Assembly (NCBI RefSeq): GCF_902460845.1
Contig: NZ_CABPVS010000003.1
Location: 1 to 64,000, forward strand
Source of the DNA: Campylobacter concisus
GTDB lineage: Bacteria; Campylobacterota; Campylobacteria; Campylobacterales; Campylobacteraceae
Reading direction: 5' to 3'
Length of the DNA stretch: 64,000 nt
Within the stretch, counting starts at the first letter, position 1; the number at the start of each line of letters is the position of its first letter. The translations under genes and the position numbers were made by a program. Below the pieces are notes generated by a model. That model did not search any database. It saw nothing but the letters and a program-made list of their open reading frames with translations, and was not told where the DNA came from. This document shows, piece after piece, positions 41,772-49,201 of the stretch.

Positions 41772-42212
41772 ATGAAAGCAATGGATGTTGCAAGATATAT
41801 ATTGACTAAATGCAACAAAGAAGGACAGCCTATTAGCAATTTACAGCTTCAAAAAATGCTCTATTACATACAGTACGAGTTTTTAAGGGAAACAGGCGAG
41901 CCTCTTTTTGAAGACGATTTTGAGGCATGGAAATTTGGCCCTGTGGTCCCCACAGTATATTATGAATACTCCCATATGGGGGCATTTAGAATAGGAGCGG
42001 ATTATAAAGACTACGATAAAATTTTAAGCGACCTTTTGCCTAATAATATCCAGCGACTTAATGGCATAATAGAAGAAAAAAGAGACATAAATGCTTGGCA
42101 ACTTGTGGATAGCACCCATAAAAAAGGGAAAGCTTGGGATATTGTCTTTGCAAACGGGGAAGGGCTTGGCGGCACTATAAGCAAGGAATGCATTTATGAA
42201 AATGCTTTCTGA
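41772..42212 (+). CDS. panA: Panacea-domain (DUF4065) antitoxin
   Basis: The 146-residue product has the DUF4065/Panacea signature: MDVARYILTKCNKEGQPISN, LQLQKMLYYIQYEFLRETGE, PLFEDDFEAWKFGPVVPTVY and YSHMGA. PanA proteins are promiscuous antitoxins paired with many unrelated toxins in PanAT systems. Here the next gene starts inside its 3' end (overlap 42196-42212), so the two are translated together. It lies in the prophage immunity region with its own promoter and is probably expressed in the lysogen. The role as an antitoxin is inferred from family and layout. Confidence 0.85.
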   Translation: MKAMDVARYILTKCNKEGQPISNLQLQKMLYYIQYEFLRETGEPLFEDDFEAWKFGPVVPTVYYEYSHMGAFRIGADYKDYDKILSDLLPNNIQRLNGIIEEKRDINAWQLVDSTHKKGKAWDIVFANGEGLGGTISKECIYENAF

Positions 42213-43074
42213 GCTAGATCCGTCTTTAGACCAGAGCCATATAGTTATAAAAAATGTTTTATGTTCGTTCTCCAAACAAAGAAACAATAGAGCAAAAAGT
42301 AGTATGTCGAAACTATATAGAGTTAATATTGTAAAGCTACAAAGAATTTATCAAAACAATTTTAGGCATCAATATTCAAAACTTTTTCTCATAATATCAA
42401 CCATAGATAAACACCTAACCCTCAATACTACCGACCTATTGCAGACAATGGATGAATTTATAGATTATATAAAAAGAAATGAGTCGGCTTATAGTATCAA
42501 TTTTAAAAAAGATATTTACAAGTTATACGATCATGTAGTATTGGAAATATTGCAGATAAGATATATGGGCGAAATCGAAAACAAAGGAGACGCCAACAAT
42601 GCTATTGCGATGAAAGAACTAAAACATGCGAAGTCTTTAGCTGAAGCCGCTAGCAATAACGCAAACAAAGCAACCGATAAATTAAGCAATATGCAAAAGG
42701 AGTATATCGCTATTTTAGGTATATTTGCTGCAATTATCCTTGCTTTTGTAAGTGGGCTAGTTTTCTCAAATTCCGTTTTGCAAAATATAGATAAGGCAAG
42801 TATTTATAAGCTTTTGCTTATATCTATAATAATAGGCTTTTTTATAACAAATATTTTATTATTTTTATTTAATTTTGTAAAAAGCATAGTAAGAAATAAT
42901 GAAAATAATAGCGCATTAGACCCACATATTTCATATTTTAATTTGGCTGCGATAATACTAATATTGGTGCTTTTTGCAGTATCTGTATCACATGAAAGTA
43001 TTTATAAAAAATACGATAGCAACTCTACTATTAACGTTAATACCGCCAACATCAGCTTTAGCTCTAATCGTTAA
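42196..43074 (+). CDS. Membrane protein partner of PanA, candidate toxin
   Basis: The 292-residue product has a soluble helical N-terminal part (about 1-165, with a coiled-coil ELKHAKSLAEAASNNANKAT) and three membrane helices (about 171-191, 205-226 and 247-266). It ends in a short polar tail. It starts inside panA and ends inside the nuclease gene. Some PanT toxins act on membranes, so a membrane-targeting toxin or abortive-infection effector is plausible. It is larger than typical small membrane toxins, and the 165-residue cytosolic part could be a sensor. The family is not recognised. Confidence 0.6.
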   Translation: MKMLSELDPSLDQSHIVIKNVLCSFSKQRNNRAKSSMSKLYRVNIVKLQRIYQNNFRHQYSKLFLIISTIDKHLTLNTTDLLQTMDEFIDYIKRNESAYSINFKKDIYKLYDHVVLEILQIRYMGEIENKGDANNAIAMKELKHAKSLAEAASNNANKATDKLSNMQKEYIAILGIFAAIILAFVSGLVFSNSVLQNIDKASIYKLLLISIIIGFFITNILLFLFNFVKSIVRNNENNSALDPHISYFNLAAIILILVLFAVSVSHESIYKKYDSNSTINVNTANISFSSNR

Positions 43075-43456
43075 GGTCGTTTCCGTCCACGACGGCGACA
43101 CTATCACTGTGCTAAGCGGCAAAGAGCAAACAAAGGTCAGACTATACGGCATTGACGCTCCAGAGAAAAAGCAAGACTACGGACAAAAATCAAGGCAATT
43201 TTTAGCCAGCCTGATCGCAGGACAAGTTGTAGAAGTAGAGCCAAAGGGCAAAGATAGATATAAACGCACGCTAGGTATTATCCACTACAAAGATCAGGAT
43301 ATAAACGCTCAAATGGTGCTAAATGGCTACGCTTGGGCTTATGTAAAATACTCGAGAATGTATGTAGATCAAGAAAAAACGGCTCGTGAGAAAAAACTAG
43401 GGCTTTGGCAGAGTAGCGATCCTACTCCGCCATGGGAGTGGAGAAAAGGGCGATAA
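42992..43456 (+). CDS. Exported SNase-type (thermonuclease) nuclease
   Basis: From ATG 42992 the 154-residue product has a signal peptide (MKVFIKNTIATLLLTLIPPT, cleavage near SALA). The staphylococcal-nuclease core is HDGDTITVL, VRLYGIDAPE (R50, E58), KDRYKRTLG (R92), AQMVLNGYAWAYVKY and KLGLWQ. All three catalytic residues are present. It hydrolyses DNA/RNA in the periplasm or outside. Its first 83 bases lie within the 3' end of the toxin-like gene in another frame. Prophage nucleases in Campylobacter are known to block natural transformation; that role is likely here. A TTG at 42974 is a less likely start. Confidence 0.85.
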   Translation: MKVFIKNTIATLLLTLIPPTSALALIVKVVSVHDGDTITVLSGKEQTKVRLYGIDAPEKKQDYGQKSRQFLASLIAGQVVEVEPKGKDRYKRTLGIIHYKDQDINAQMVLNGYAWAYVKYSRMYVDQEKTAREKKLGLWQSSDPTPPWEWRKGR

Positions 43457-43459
43457 ATT

Positions 43460-43981
43460 TTAATATAGTGGTCGTGGCTGAAAATAATATCCTTGCTGGT
43501 TTTGTTCCATCCTGCGTGCTGAATTATAATTCATCTCTCTTAGCTGATTAGCATAATCGTTTTGTTGGGCTGCACTTTGATTAAATCCATTGGTCCAACT
43601 TTGCATAGCGTCTAATACGCCATACCCGACCTGATTATTACGCTGCATTGCTTGAATATAATACTCCAGTTCTTGTTGCGTCATAGGATGAGAACAACCA
43701 GCTAAATTATCATAAAAATATTTTCTTAGCAGGTTTTCATTTTCTGATTGTATCAACTCATCAAAGTCATACTTAGACACCCACATCAGATCTCCGACCT
43801 CGCAACTTACTCCGACACTACTAAGATGTTGTATTATGTCGTCCGTTACTATAAACTGCTTTGTCTCTACCGGGATATAATAAGCCTTGTTATCGATGAA
43901 GGCCACATCCCTATTGTTTGGATTAAACACACACCCTGAAAATAAAAGCCCAACAAGGCATATAAAAGCGACATTTTTCAT
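43460..43981 (-). CDS. Prophage lipoprotein
   Basis: The 173-residue product has a lipoprotein signal (MKNVAFICLVGLLFSGC, lipobox LFSGC). The mature part includes DIIQHLSSVGVSCEVGDLMW and a Gln/Asn/Tyr-rich end (EQNQQGYYFQPRPLY). It is transcribed leftwards from the region of the right operators, opposite to the nuclease gene, and ends 3 bases from that gene. Likely an outer-membrane lysogenic conversion protein. Family unknown. Confidence 0.65.
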   Translation of the reverse strand: MKNVAFICLVGLLFSGCVFNPNNRDVAFIDNKAYYIPVETKQFIVTDDIIQHLSSVGVSCEVGDLMWVSKYDFDELIQSENENLLRKYFYDNLAGCSHPMTQQELEYYIQAMQRNNQVGYGVLDAMQSWTNGFNQSAAQQNDYANQLREMNYNSARRMEQNQQGYYFQPRPLY

Positions 43982-43997
43982 ATTTAAATCCTAAATT

Positions 43998-44219
43998 CTA
44001 CCACTTAGGCCTTTTAGTGCCTTTCTTGCCGGTGTATGGATTATAGTTGCCTTTTGACGAGTAGTTATTGGTTTGCGTATGGTCTCTGCTCGTTCTATGG
44101 TAGGATCTGACATAAGTCCCGTTTCTTTTATGATACCCGCCTACACTTTTTCCGTAGGCGAAGCTTTCCATAGAGCCCAATAGGCAAACTGCTAAGATTA
44201 CAAATAATGTCCTTTTCAT
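43998..44219 (-). CDS. Small exported basic protein
   Basis: I start at ATG 44219 (MKRTLFVILAVCLLGSMESF), which begins a signal peptide; an upstream start would precede it with nonsignal residues. The mature part is rich in Tyr, Gly, Lys and Ser (GGYHKRNGTYVRSYHRTSRD) and ends with YNPYTGKKGTKRPKW. This pattern is common in small secreted proteins of Gram-negative bacteria and their phages. It lies 16 bases upstream of the lipoprotein gene in one leftward unit. Confidence 0.65.
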   Translation of the reverse strand: MKRTLFVILAVCLLGSMESFAYGKSVGGYHKRNGTYVRSYHRTSRDHTQTNNYSSKGNYNPYTGKKGTKRPKW

Positions 44220-44274
44220 AAAACTCTCCCCTAAAAAATTTAACAAAAATTATACCACAAAATATATTTTAAAA

Positions 44275-44323
44275 AGTATAGCTACACTATTCTATTTTAT
44301 ATAAATTTAAGGATAGTTATACT
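44275..44323. promoter_or_regulatory. Right operator region: two repressor-binding-like sites
   Basis: AGTATAGCTACACT (44275-44288) differs by one base from the palindrome at 40627-40640. GATAGTTATACT (44312-44323) is a second close copy and overlaps a TATACT box that could be the -10 of the rightward early promoter. The sites separate the leftward lipoprotein unit from the rightward early operon. Confidence 0.65.
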
Positions 44324-44344
44324 ATACTTCTATCATCGAAACAA

Positions 44345-44435
44345 AAAGCCTTAAAGCCCTGACAGACATCAGGCAGGAGCCCCACTCCTAGCTAGAGTTT
44401 AGCTGAAGCTACGCGGTAACCCGAGTATAGCGGAC
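44345..44435 (+). ncRNA. C4 antisense RNA-like structured RNA
   Basis: Four short hairpins follow each other: CCTGA/TCAGG (44358-44373), AGGAG/CTCCT around CCCCA (44375-44389), AGCT/AGCT around AGAGTTT (44390-44404), and a last arm with CGG-TAAC-CCG (44414-44423) inside GCTA/TAGC. The sequence contains GGAGCCCCACTCCTAGCTAG and GCGGTAACCCGAGTATAGCG, which match my memory of the C4 antisense RNA family of phage P1/P7-type immunity (Rfam C4). C4 RNA blocks translation of an antirepressor operon by pairing with its leader. It sits at the start of the early operon, directly after the operators. No gene is seen between 44324 and 44671. Confidence 0.65.
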
Positions 44436-44509
44436 ATAATGTTATACCCATCGCCAGCCCTGATTTAGGATAGTTTTTCACAGGGTTATCAATAAAACGA
44501 AAAACACTA

Positions 44510-44662
44510 CTTTTTCTAATAAAAGCCTTGCTTGCTTGGAGTATGCGAAAGCCTGCTAACATTTTTCATATAAAAAATTTTCCTTTAAAAGTTGCTTTTT
44601 CAAGCTAAATTAATTTCTGACATCTAGACGGCGGTGGCGAGCAAGGTTTCTATTAGAAAAAG
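44510..44662 (+). promoter_or_regulatory. Long-range inverted repeat able to mask a ribosome binding site
   Basis: CTTTTTCTAATAAAAGCCTT and two further bases (44510-44531) pair with 44641-44662 at 20 of 22 positions. The 3' arm reaches into AAGGAG (44659-44664), the ribosome site of the peptide gene at 44672. Base pairing in cis or in trans would hide this site. It follows the C4-like RNA, whose known mode of action is translational control by pairing. Confidence 0.5.
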
Positions 44663-44671
44663 GAGCTAGAG

Positions 44672-44761
44672 ATGAAAAAGCTAATTAAATTTTTTAGAGT
44701 GCTTTTTAGCAACGGCGGCGAGATCAAAAACATCGCCTATTTAAACATCAAAAGGAGTTAA
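44672..44761 (+). CDS. Leader peptide gene (icd-like position)
   Basis: A 29-codon frame, MKKLIKFFRVLFSNGGEIKN followed by IAYLNIKRS, has AAGGAG upstream. Its last codons contain the AAAGGAG of the next gene, whose ATG follows its stop by 2 bases. Translation of the peptide may open the next start. In phage P1 the C4 RNA controls a short upstream gene (icd) coupled to the antirepressor gene, and this layout is similar. Confidence 0.5.
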   Translation: MKKLIKFFRVLFSNGGEIKNIAYLNIKRS

Positions 44762-44763
44762 AA

Positions 44764-45111
44764 ATGAGTTTGAGCCATGACTTAGCGTGTGCTGAAAGCG
44801 ACGTGGCACACATAAATTTAAATCAAGAGTTTGACCCACTAATAAGCGACATTGAAGCTGTATATAACAGCTATCGCTACACGTTTAAAAATGCCCTTGG
44901 CGAAGATAGTGGCGAAATAATTGATCTGCTTATTGAGTATTGCAAAGATGATATTTTTGCGTATTCGGCGCTTATTTATGTGTATTGCGTTGTAGCAGGG
45001 TTTAGCAAAGATAGCTTTATAAGCTACACAAATACTTACAAACAAACACTTAAAAAACTACGAGAGGAGGCAGAGAAAGATGCGATACTCCACACTAAAG
45101 AGGCTTGTTGA
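44764..45111 (+). CDS. First sizeable early gene, unknown
   Basis: The 115-residue product starts MSLSHDLACAESDVAHINLN and is helical, with ALIYVYCVVAGFSKDSF near the C-terminus. It has no known DNA-binding motif. If the C4-like control is real, this gene is in the place of an antirepressor, but sequence alone does not show that. It is coupled to the leader peptide and overlaps the next small frame. Confidence 0.55.
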   Translation: MSLSHDLACAESDVAHINLNQEFDPLISDIEAVYNSYRYTFKNALGEDSGEIIDLLIEYCKDDIFAYSALIYVYCVVAGFSKDSFISYTNTYKQTLKKLREEAEKDAILHTKEAC

Positions 45112-45187
45112 GTTCTACGGCAAGCCAAATATGACAATAGGCGAGTTTTTAGAGTTTATAAAAGGACTTAACAATGCTAACAAATAA
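45080..45187 (+). CDS. Small helical early protein
   Basis: A 35-codon frame, MRYSTLKRLVEFYGKPNMTI followed by GEFLEFIKGLNNANK, overlaps both neighbours and has GAGGAGG 10 bases upstream. Function unknown. Confidence 0.45.
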   Translation: MRYSTLKRLVEFYGKPNMTIGEFLEFIKGLNNANK

Positions 45188-45980
45188 ACAATACCACGCA
45201 CGCCCTGAAATATCAAAGAGTGACCTTGACCTACTAGCACGTAGCCCCTTGCATTTAAAAATGAAAAACGAGCTTAAAAGTGAACCTAGTGACACTTTAA
45301 TTTTAGGCTCCGCCGTGCATAAGCTAGTGCTAGAAAGAGAAGACTTTTTAAACGAGTTTAAGATAGTTCCTGGAGCTGATAAACGCACCAAAGAGGGCAA
45401 AGCTATATATGAAGATTTTTTAAAAAAATTAGGCGAAAAAGCTCCAATAAAGTGGTCTACTATAAAAACAGCTTTAAAGATAGCAAAAAATGTTAATTCT
45501 ATGCATGAAACAGCTGAATTTTTAAAAGACGGACTAGCCGAACAAAGCTATTTTAGCGAGATAAACGGCGTTGTGGTTAAATGTCGCCCTGATTTTTATA
45601 ATGAGAAAATGGGAGCAGTGATCGATCTAAAAACAACTTCTGACGCTTCTGCTACTGGGTTTGCCAGATCGGTCGCTAGTTTTAATTACCACATACAAGC
45701 AGCGTTTTACAGCGATATTTTAAGAAGCTTAGGCAAAGAAGTAAATTACTTCTTGTTTATCGCCGTTGAAACGAAAGCCCCCTATTTTGTAGGTTTTTAT
45801 GAGCTTGATACAGCAGCAATAGAGCAAGGACGGAAAGCATATCTTGAATTACTAGAGCTTTACAAATATTGCAAAGAACGTGACGAATGGTGGGGCTATG
45901 CAAAAAAAGACGGCGACAAGATAGAGGCGGTGCAAACTTTGAGCTTGCCAGCGTGGAAATTTTACGAACAGATAGCATAA
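45174..45980 (+). CDS. RecE-like exonuclease (PD-(D/E)XK, DUF3799-type)
   Basis: The 268-residue product has the exonuclease VIII-like pattern: YHARPEISKSDLDLLARSPL, LILGSAVHKLVLE, CRPDFYNEKMGAVIDLKTTS (D and DxK of the nuclease core), and FNYHIQAAFYSDILRSL. It should resect DNA ends 5' to 3' to provide single strands for the RecT protein encoded 16 bases downstream. AAAAGGA precedes the ATG. Confidence 0.8.
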   Translation: MLTNKQYHARPEISKSDLDLLARSPLHLKMKNELKSEPSDTLILGSAVHKLVLEREDFLNEFKIVPGADKRTKEGKAIYEDFLKKLGEKAPIKWSTIKTALKIAKNVNSMHETAEFLKDGLAEQSYFSEINGVVVKCRPDFYNEKMGAVIDLKTTSDASATGFARSVASFNYHIQAAFYSDILRSLGKEVNYFLFIAVETKAPYFVGFYELDTAAIEQGRKAYLELLELYKYCKERDEWWGYAKKDGDKIEAVQTLSLPAWKFYEQIA

Positions 45981-45996
45981 TTTAAAAGGATAACAA

Positions 45997-47019
45997 ATGA
46001 ACCAAATACAACCAAGAGAGCAACAAGCGAGGGCGTTAGTGGGCTCAAAAATGAACCAAATCTCAACCATAGTTGGAAATGATAAGGCTAAGGCTTCAAT
46101 TTTTGCTAGTGCTATCGCAAATATGGCAAATGATTATGGATTAAGAAATTGCAGCGTTGAAAGCATAGTAAATACCGCAATGCAAATAGTCCAAATCGGT
46201 TTGCACCCGAATAAACTATTCGGGCAAGCTTACGTCGTGCCGTATAAGGGCGTCGCGCAACTGCAAATAGGCTATAAAGGGCTTATATCGCTAGGCTATC
46301 GCAACGGCTGGAAATTTAGAGCTGTGAGCGTGTATACGTGCGATAGGTTTAAACAAAATTTCGGCGGCATCAAAGACGAGATAATTTTTGACCCAAATTA
46401 TGACGAGCGCGACGAGACTAGCGCAAGCTGGGTGTTTGCCAATCTAAAGGGCGTTTTGGTATATGCAGTTGATAAGCAAGGCGCGGAGTTTAGCGAATTT
46501 GTAAGCAAAAAGAAGCTAGAGCAACTACGCACCACTAGCCCGAACCAAAACAAAGAGGGATTAAGCGGTACGTGGGCGAACTGGGCAGAGGAAATGTATA
46601 AGGCAAAGGCGATAAAGCACGTAGCTAGCCGTTTGCCGATAAACGACAGCCTAGCCGAAGCCCTAAGCCTAGAAGACGAACCGATAAGAGCCGAGCAAAA
46701 CGCGCCTAAAACTGAAACAAAAGCAGCGCAAAACCTAAACGAGCTTTTGAGTAGTTCGGAAAAACCGAACAGCTCAATTGGTGCAAAAACTTCACAAACT
46801 GAGGAAGCCGAATACATCGAAGCTACAACGTTTGAAGTCGAAATCGACGTAAACGAGGACGTTTTGCCGCTTGACGCTTTGCAAAGCGAGCTGATGAATA
46901 GAGGCGCGAGCGAGGTCGAAGCCGAAAAGCTTTTAGCTAGAGTGTCGCCTGATGAAGCTAAGGCGTATCTAGCCGATCCGAATAGTATTGATGCATTAAT
47001 GGAAAATTTAAGGAGCTAA
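45997..47019 (+). CDS. recT: RecT-like single-strand annealing protein
   Basis: The 340-residue product has RecT family blocks: NTAMQIVQIGLHPNKLFGQA, YVVPYKGVAQLQIGYKGLIS, YRNGWKFRAVSVYTCD and WANWAEEMYKAKAIKHVASR. It anneals complementary strands and works with the RecE-like exonuclease and SSB encoded beside it. The C-terminal about 110 residues are acidic and Ser/Glu-rich and may interact with other proteins. Confidence 0.9.
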   Translation: MNQIQPREQQARALVGSKMNQISTIVGNDKAKASIFASAIANMANDYGLRNCSVESIVNTAMQIVQIGLHPNKLFGQAYVVPYKGVAQLQIGYKGLISLGYRNGWKFRAVSVYTCDRFKQNFGGIKDEIIFDPNYDERDETSASWVFANLKGVLVYAVDKQGAEFSEFVSKKKLEQLRTTSPNQNKEGLSGTWANWAEEMYKAKAIKHVASRLPINDSLAEALSLEDEPIRAEQNAPKTETKAAQNLNELLSSSEKPNSSIGAKTSQTEEAEYIEATTFEVEIDVNEDVLPLDALQSELMNRGASEVEAEKLLARVSPDEAKAYLADPNSIDALMENLRS

Positions 47020-47021
47020 AA

Positions 47022-47216
47022 ATGAAAGCATTAGGAATTTTAAGCGCATTGTTCGCGGGGCTAAACGGCATAGATGATTTTCAAGGTGCGCCACAAACAA
47101 AAAAGAGCAAAGCCCGCATGCCATACTCAAAAACTAGACGCACAACAGGCGCTTACGATAGAAGCCAAAGAATAAGGGCAAATAGGCGAAAGGCTAAAAG
47201 ATGTTTAACAAAATAG
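47022..47216 (+). CDS. Small basic protein between recT and ssb
   Basis: The 64-residue product is strongly basic in its second half (KTRRTTGAYDRSQRIRANRR) and starts MKALGILSALFAGLNGIDDF. It begins 2 bases after recT and overlaps the ssb start. It may bind nucleic acid. No family recognised. Confidence 0.5.
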   Translation: MKALGILSALFAGLNGIDDFQGAPQTKKSKARMPYSKTRRTTGAYDRSQRIRANRRKAKRCLTK

Positions 47217-47686
47217 TTTTAGTGGGTCATCTCACGCGCGACATTGAGCTCAGATATACGACTGCGGGCGCAGCCATAGGCAACAGCGCCATTGCTGTAA
47301 CTAGAAAATACACACTAAACGGCGAAAAACGCGAGGAAACGTGCTTTATAGACATAACGTTTTTCGGCAAACAAGCGGAAGTAAGTAACCAATACCTACA
47401 AAAGGGAAGTAAGCTTTTAGTCGAGGGTCGATTAAAATTCGACCAATGGCAGGATAGCAACGGGCAAAACAGAAGTAAGCATAGTGTCGCTGTGGAAGTA
47501 ATGGAAATGTTAGGCGACGCAAAACAAAACAATCAAGGCTATCAGCAAGGCGGCTATTCAAATCAGCACCCGCAGCAAGTAGCGCCTAAGAAACCGCAAC
47601 AGCAAAAACCGCCTGCCGATGACTACGACCGCGAAATAGACATTGATGCCGGCAAATACGACAACGACGAAACAATACCGTTTTAG
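47201..47686 (+). CDS. ssb: Single-stranded DNA-binding protein
   Basis: The 161-residue product has the OB-fold pattern MFNKIVLVGHLTRDIELRYT, TCFIDITFFGKQAEVSNQYL and KGSKLLVEGRLKFDQW. A Gln/Pro-rich linker and the acidic tip DETIPF follow, the docking tail of bacterial SSBs. Phage SSBs protect single-stranded DNA in replication and RecT-driven recombination. It overlaps the upstream small gene by 16 bases. Confidence 0.95.
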   Translation: MFNKIVLVGHLTRDIELRYTTAGAAIGNSAIAVTRKYTLNGEKREETCFIDITFFGKQAEVSNQYLQKGSKLLVEGRLKFDQWQDSNGQNRSKHSVAVEVMEMLGDAKQNNQGYQQGGYSNQHPQQVAPKKPQQQKPPADDYDREIDIDAGKYDNDETIPF

Positions 47687-47694
47687 GAGTGAAA

Positions 47695-47751
47695 ATGGGT
47701 AAGAACTTCAGCGGCAACACAAACAAGAAGCGCTCAAAAAGTTACTTCTAA
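47695..47751 (+). CDS. Possible 18-residue peptide after ssb
   Basis: A short frame, MGKNFSGNTNKKRSKSYF, has TAGGAG before its ATG and fills the gap between ssb and the next gene. The Lys/Ser composition and ribosome site suggest translation, but length prevents a firm call. Confidence 0.3.
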   Translation: MGKNFSGNTNKKRSKSYF

Positions 47752-47762
47752 AAAGGAAAAAA

Positions 47763-48014
47763 ATGACTTACGGCGAAGCAATGGTAAGGCAGCAAGAAAG
47801 CCAACGTATGGAAAATGGCGTCTGGGTATTTGATGAACTAGAGCCTTACGAGCCTTTTGCAACTAGCACCGAGGCGTATAAATACTACGGCGAAAAACTA
47901 GATCGCTACTGGCTTAGTAAAATTGAGTTAAGCCCAGCCTCTAAATTTTCAAAGCAAGACGTATTACAAATACTAAAAGGTAGAAACCTAAATGGAGGGA
48001 GCGATGACAACTAA
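47763..48014 (+). CDS. Small early protein, unknown
   Basis: The 83-residue product starts MTYGEAMVRQQESQRMENGV and has an aromatic-rich centre (AYKYYGEKLDRYWLSKIELS). AAAAAGGAA precedes its ATG. The stop overlaps the next gene start. No family recognised. Confidence 0.5.
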   Translation: MTYGEAMVRQQESQRMENGVWVFDELEPYEPFATSTEAYKYYGEKLDRYWLSKIELSPASKFSKQDVLQILKGRNLNGGSDDN

Positions 48015-48501
48015 AGAAAAAATTGAAGTTATCCGAGCTTATGATAACGGTGAGGATATTGAATATACAAATATTAATAGCGTTGTTGAGGAGTTTTGGG
48101 GGGATTTGCTTAGCCCAGAGTTTGACTTTAGTAGGTTTAAGTACAGAGTTAAATCAAATGAAAATTTTAAAACTACATTTAGACTGGGAGATGTCGTAGT
48201 ATATAAAAGCGAAGTAGGCTGCCCTATCCCTGACAGATACGAGATTACCAAAATATTAAAAGACGGGTATGAATTAGACGACACAATAATTAGATCAACG
48301 GAATACTGTGAAAAAGAATTTATTAACGAAAGAGATGTTTTGTGGTATTTTGAAGTATACGATAGCTGCCATGGGAGATGGTCTATCTTTGATGTAGGCA
48401 GACTAACTATTGACGAAATGACCAAAGAATATGCCCCCTATGATGATCATATCCATAAATTTAGACCTTTTTACACTTTGGGTTTTAGTATGAGGGCATA
48501 A
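48004..48501 (+). CDS. Early protein, unknown
   Basis: I start at ATG 48004 (MTTKEKIEVIRAYDNGEDIE) with GGAGGGA 4 bases upstream. The 165-residue product has FRLGDVVVYKSEVGCPIPDR and EKEFINERDVLWYFEVYDS, suggesting a small beta-rich domain. It overlaps the previous gene by 11 bases. Family unknown. Confidence 0.55.
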   Translation: MTTKEKIEVIRAYDNGEDIEYTNINSVVEEFWGDLLSPEFDFSRFKYRVKSNENFKTTFRLGDVVVYKSEVGCPIPDRYEITKILKDGYELDDTIIRSTEYCEKEFINERDVLWYFEVYDSCHGRWSIFDVGRLTIDEMTKEYAPYDDHIHKFRPFYTLGFSMRA

Positions 48502-48502
48502 A

Positions 48503-48793
48503 ATGACAACAGCTGAATTAAAGGACGCCGCCATTTTTGTTATGGCATATAGCTTTTTGCAGATGGACAGCACCGAGAAGTTAGGACTATTCATAAACAA
48601 AAAAGCGAGCAAATTTATCGACGAGCTAATAGAGACGATGACGCCGATCGTTGAGTATTACCGCGAATTTAGAAAGCGGATTAATATTCAAATAAACGCC
48701 TTGGATAACAAGGCGAGCATTGCCAAGCAAAACTTTAGCACGACCGCTCCACAATTAGCTTGCGATGCTTTATTTGAGGTTGGCACCAAATGA
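48503..48793 (+). CDS. Small helical early protein
   Basis: The 96-residue product starts MTTAELKDAAIFVMAYSFLQ and continues as amphipathic helices (KFIDELIETMTPIVEYYREF). It begins 1 base after the previous stop region, indicating coupling. No family recognised. Confidence 0.5.
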   Translation: MTTAELKDAAIFVMAYSFLQMDSTEKLGLFINKKASKFIDELIETMTPIVEYYREFRKRINIQINALDNKASIAKQNFSTTAPQLACDALFEVGTK

Positions 48794-48950
48794 ACGCAAG
48801 GGGCAAAGACTAGCGCCGATACTAGCCGATTTTTACGCAGCAAATAAAGAGAAAATAGCGTATATCTCAAATAAAAGCTGTGATACAAAATACCGTAAAG
48901 AGGCAGAGGATAGCCAAACACTGGCTTATTTTTATATTGAGAATATTTGA
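48765..48950 (+). CDS. Small early protein, start uncertain
   Basis: The frame reads RLAPNERKGQRLAPILADFY, then CDTKYRKEAEDSQTLAYFYI and ends at 48950. ATG 48765 lies within the previous gene; TTG codons at 48774 and 48780 are alternatives. The lack of a strong ribosome site makes the start uncertain, but nothing else covers 48794-48946. Confidence 0.4.
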   Translation: MLYLRLAPNERKGQRLAPILADFYAANKEKIAYISNKSCDTKYRKEAEDSQTLAYFYIENI

Positions 48951-48961
48951 AAGGATTGATA

Positions 48962-49201
48962 GTGTTCTGGCGAAAAACGGATAAAGAAAAACTAATGGAA
49001 CTTTTAGAGTGGTTTTTGAGCCACAATTGGGAATTTAAAAAAGACGACTACAAAAATCTACAGCATCTCAATAAATTACTTTTAAAATTTGACATCCAGC
49101 CAACTTGGATAAATTTTTCGCTTTACAATTACTTTTACCTCAAACAAGACGAGCGAGAAAGGCTACTTGAAGCATACAAAAAATTAAAGGATAGTAAATG
49201 A
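48962..49201 (+). CDS. Small early protein, GTG start
   Basis: I choose GTG 48962 (MFWRKTDKEKLMELLEWFLS) because AAAGGA ends six bases upstream; a TTG at 48947 would precede this site. The 79-residue product is rich in aromatic and charged residues (WINFSLYNYFYLKQDERERL). It overlaps the YopX gene start by 4 bases. No family recognised. Confidence 0.5.
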   Translation: MFWRKTDKEKLMELLEWFLSHNWEFKKDDYKNLQHLNKLLLKFDIQPTWINFSLYNYFYLKQDERERLLEAYKKLKDSK

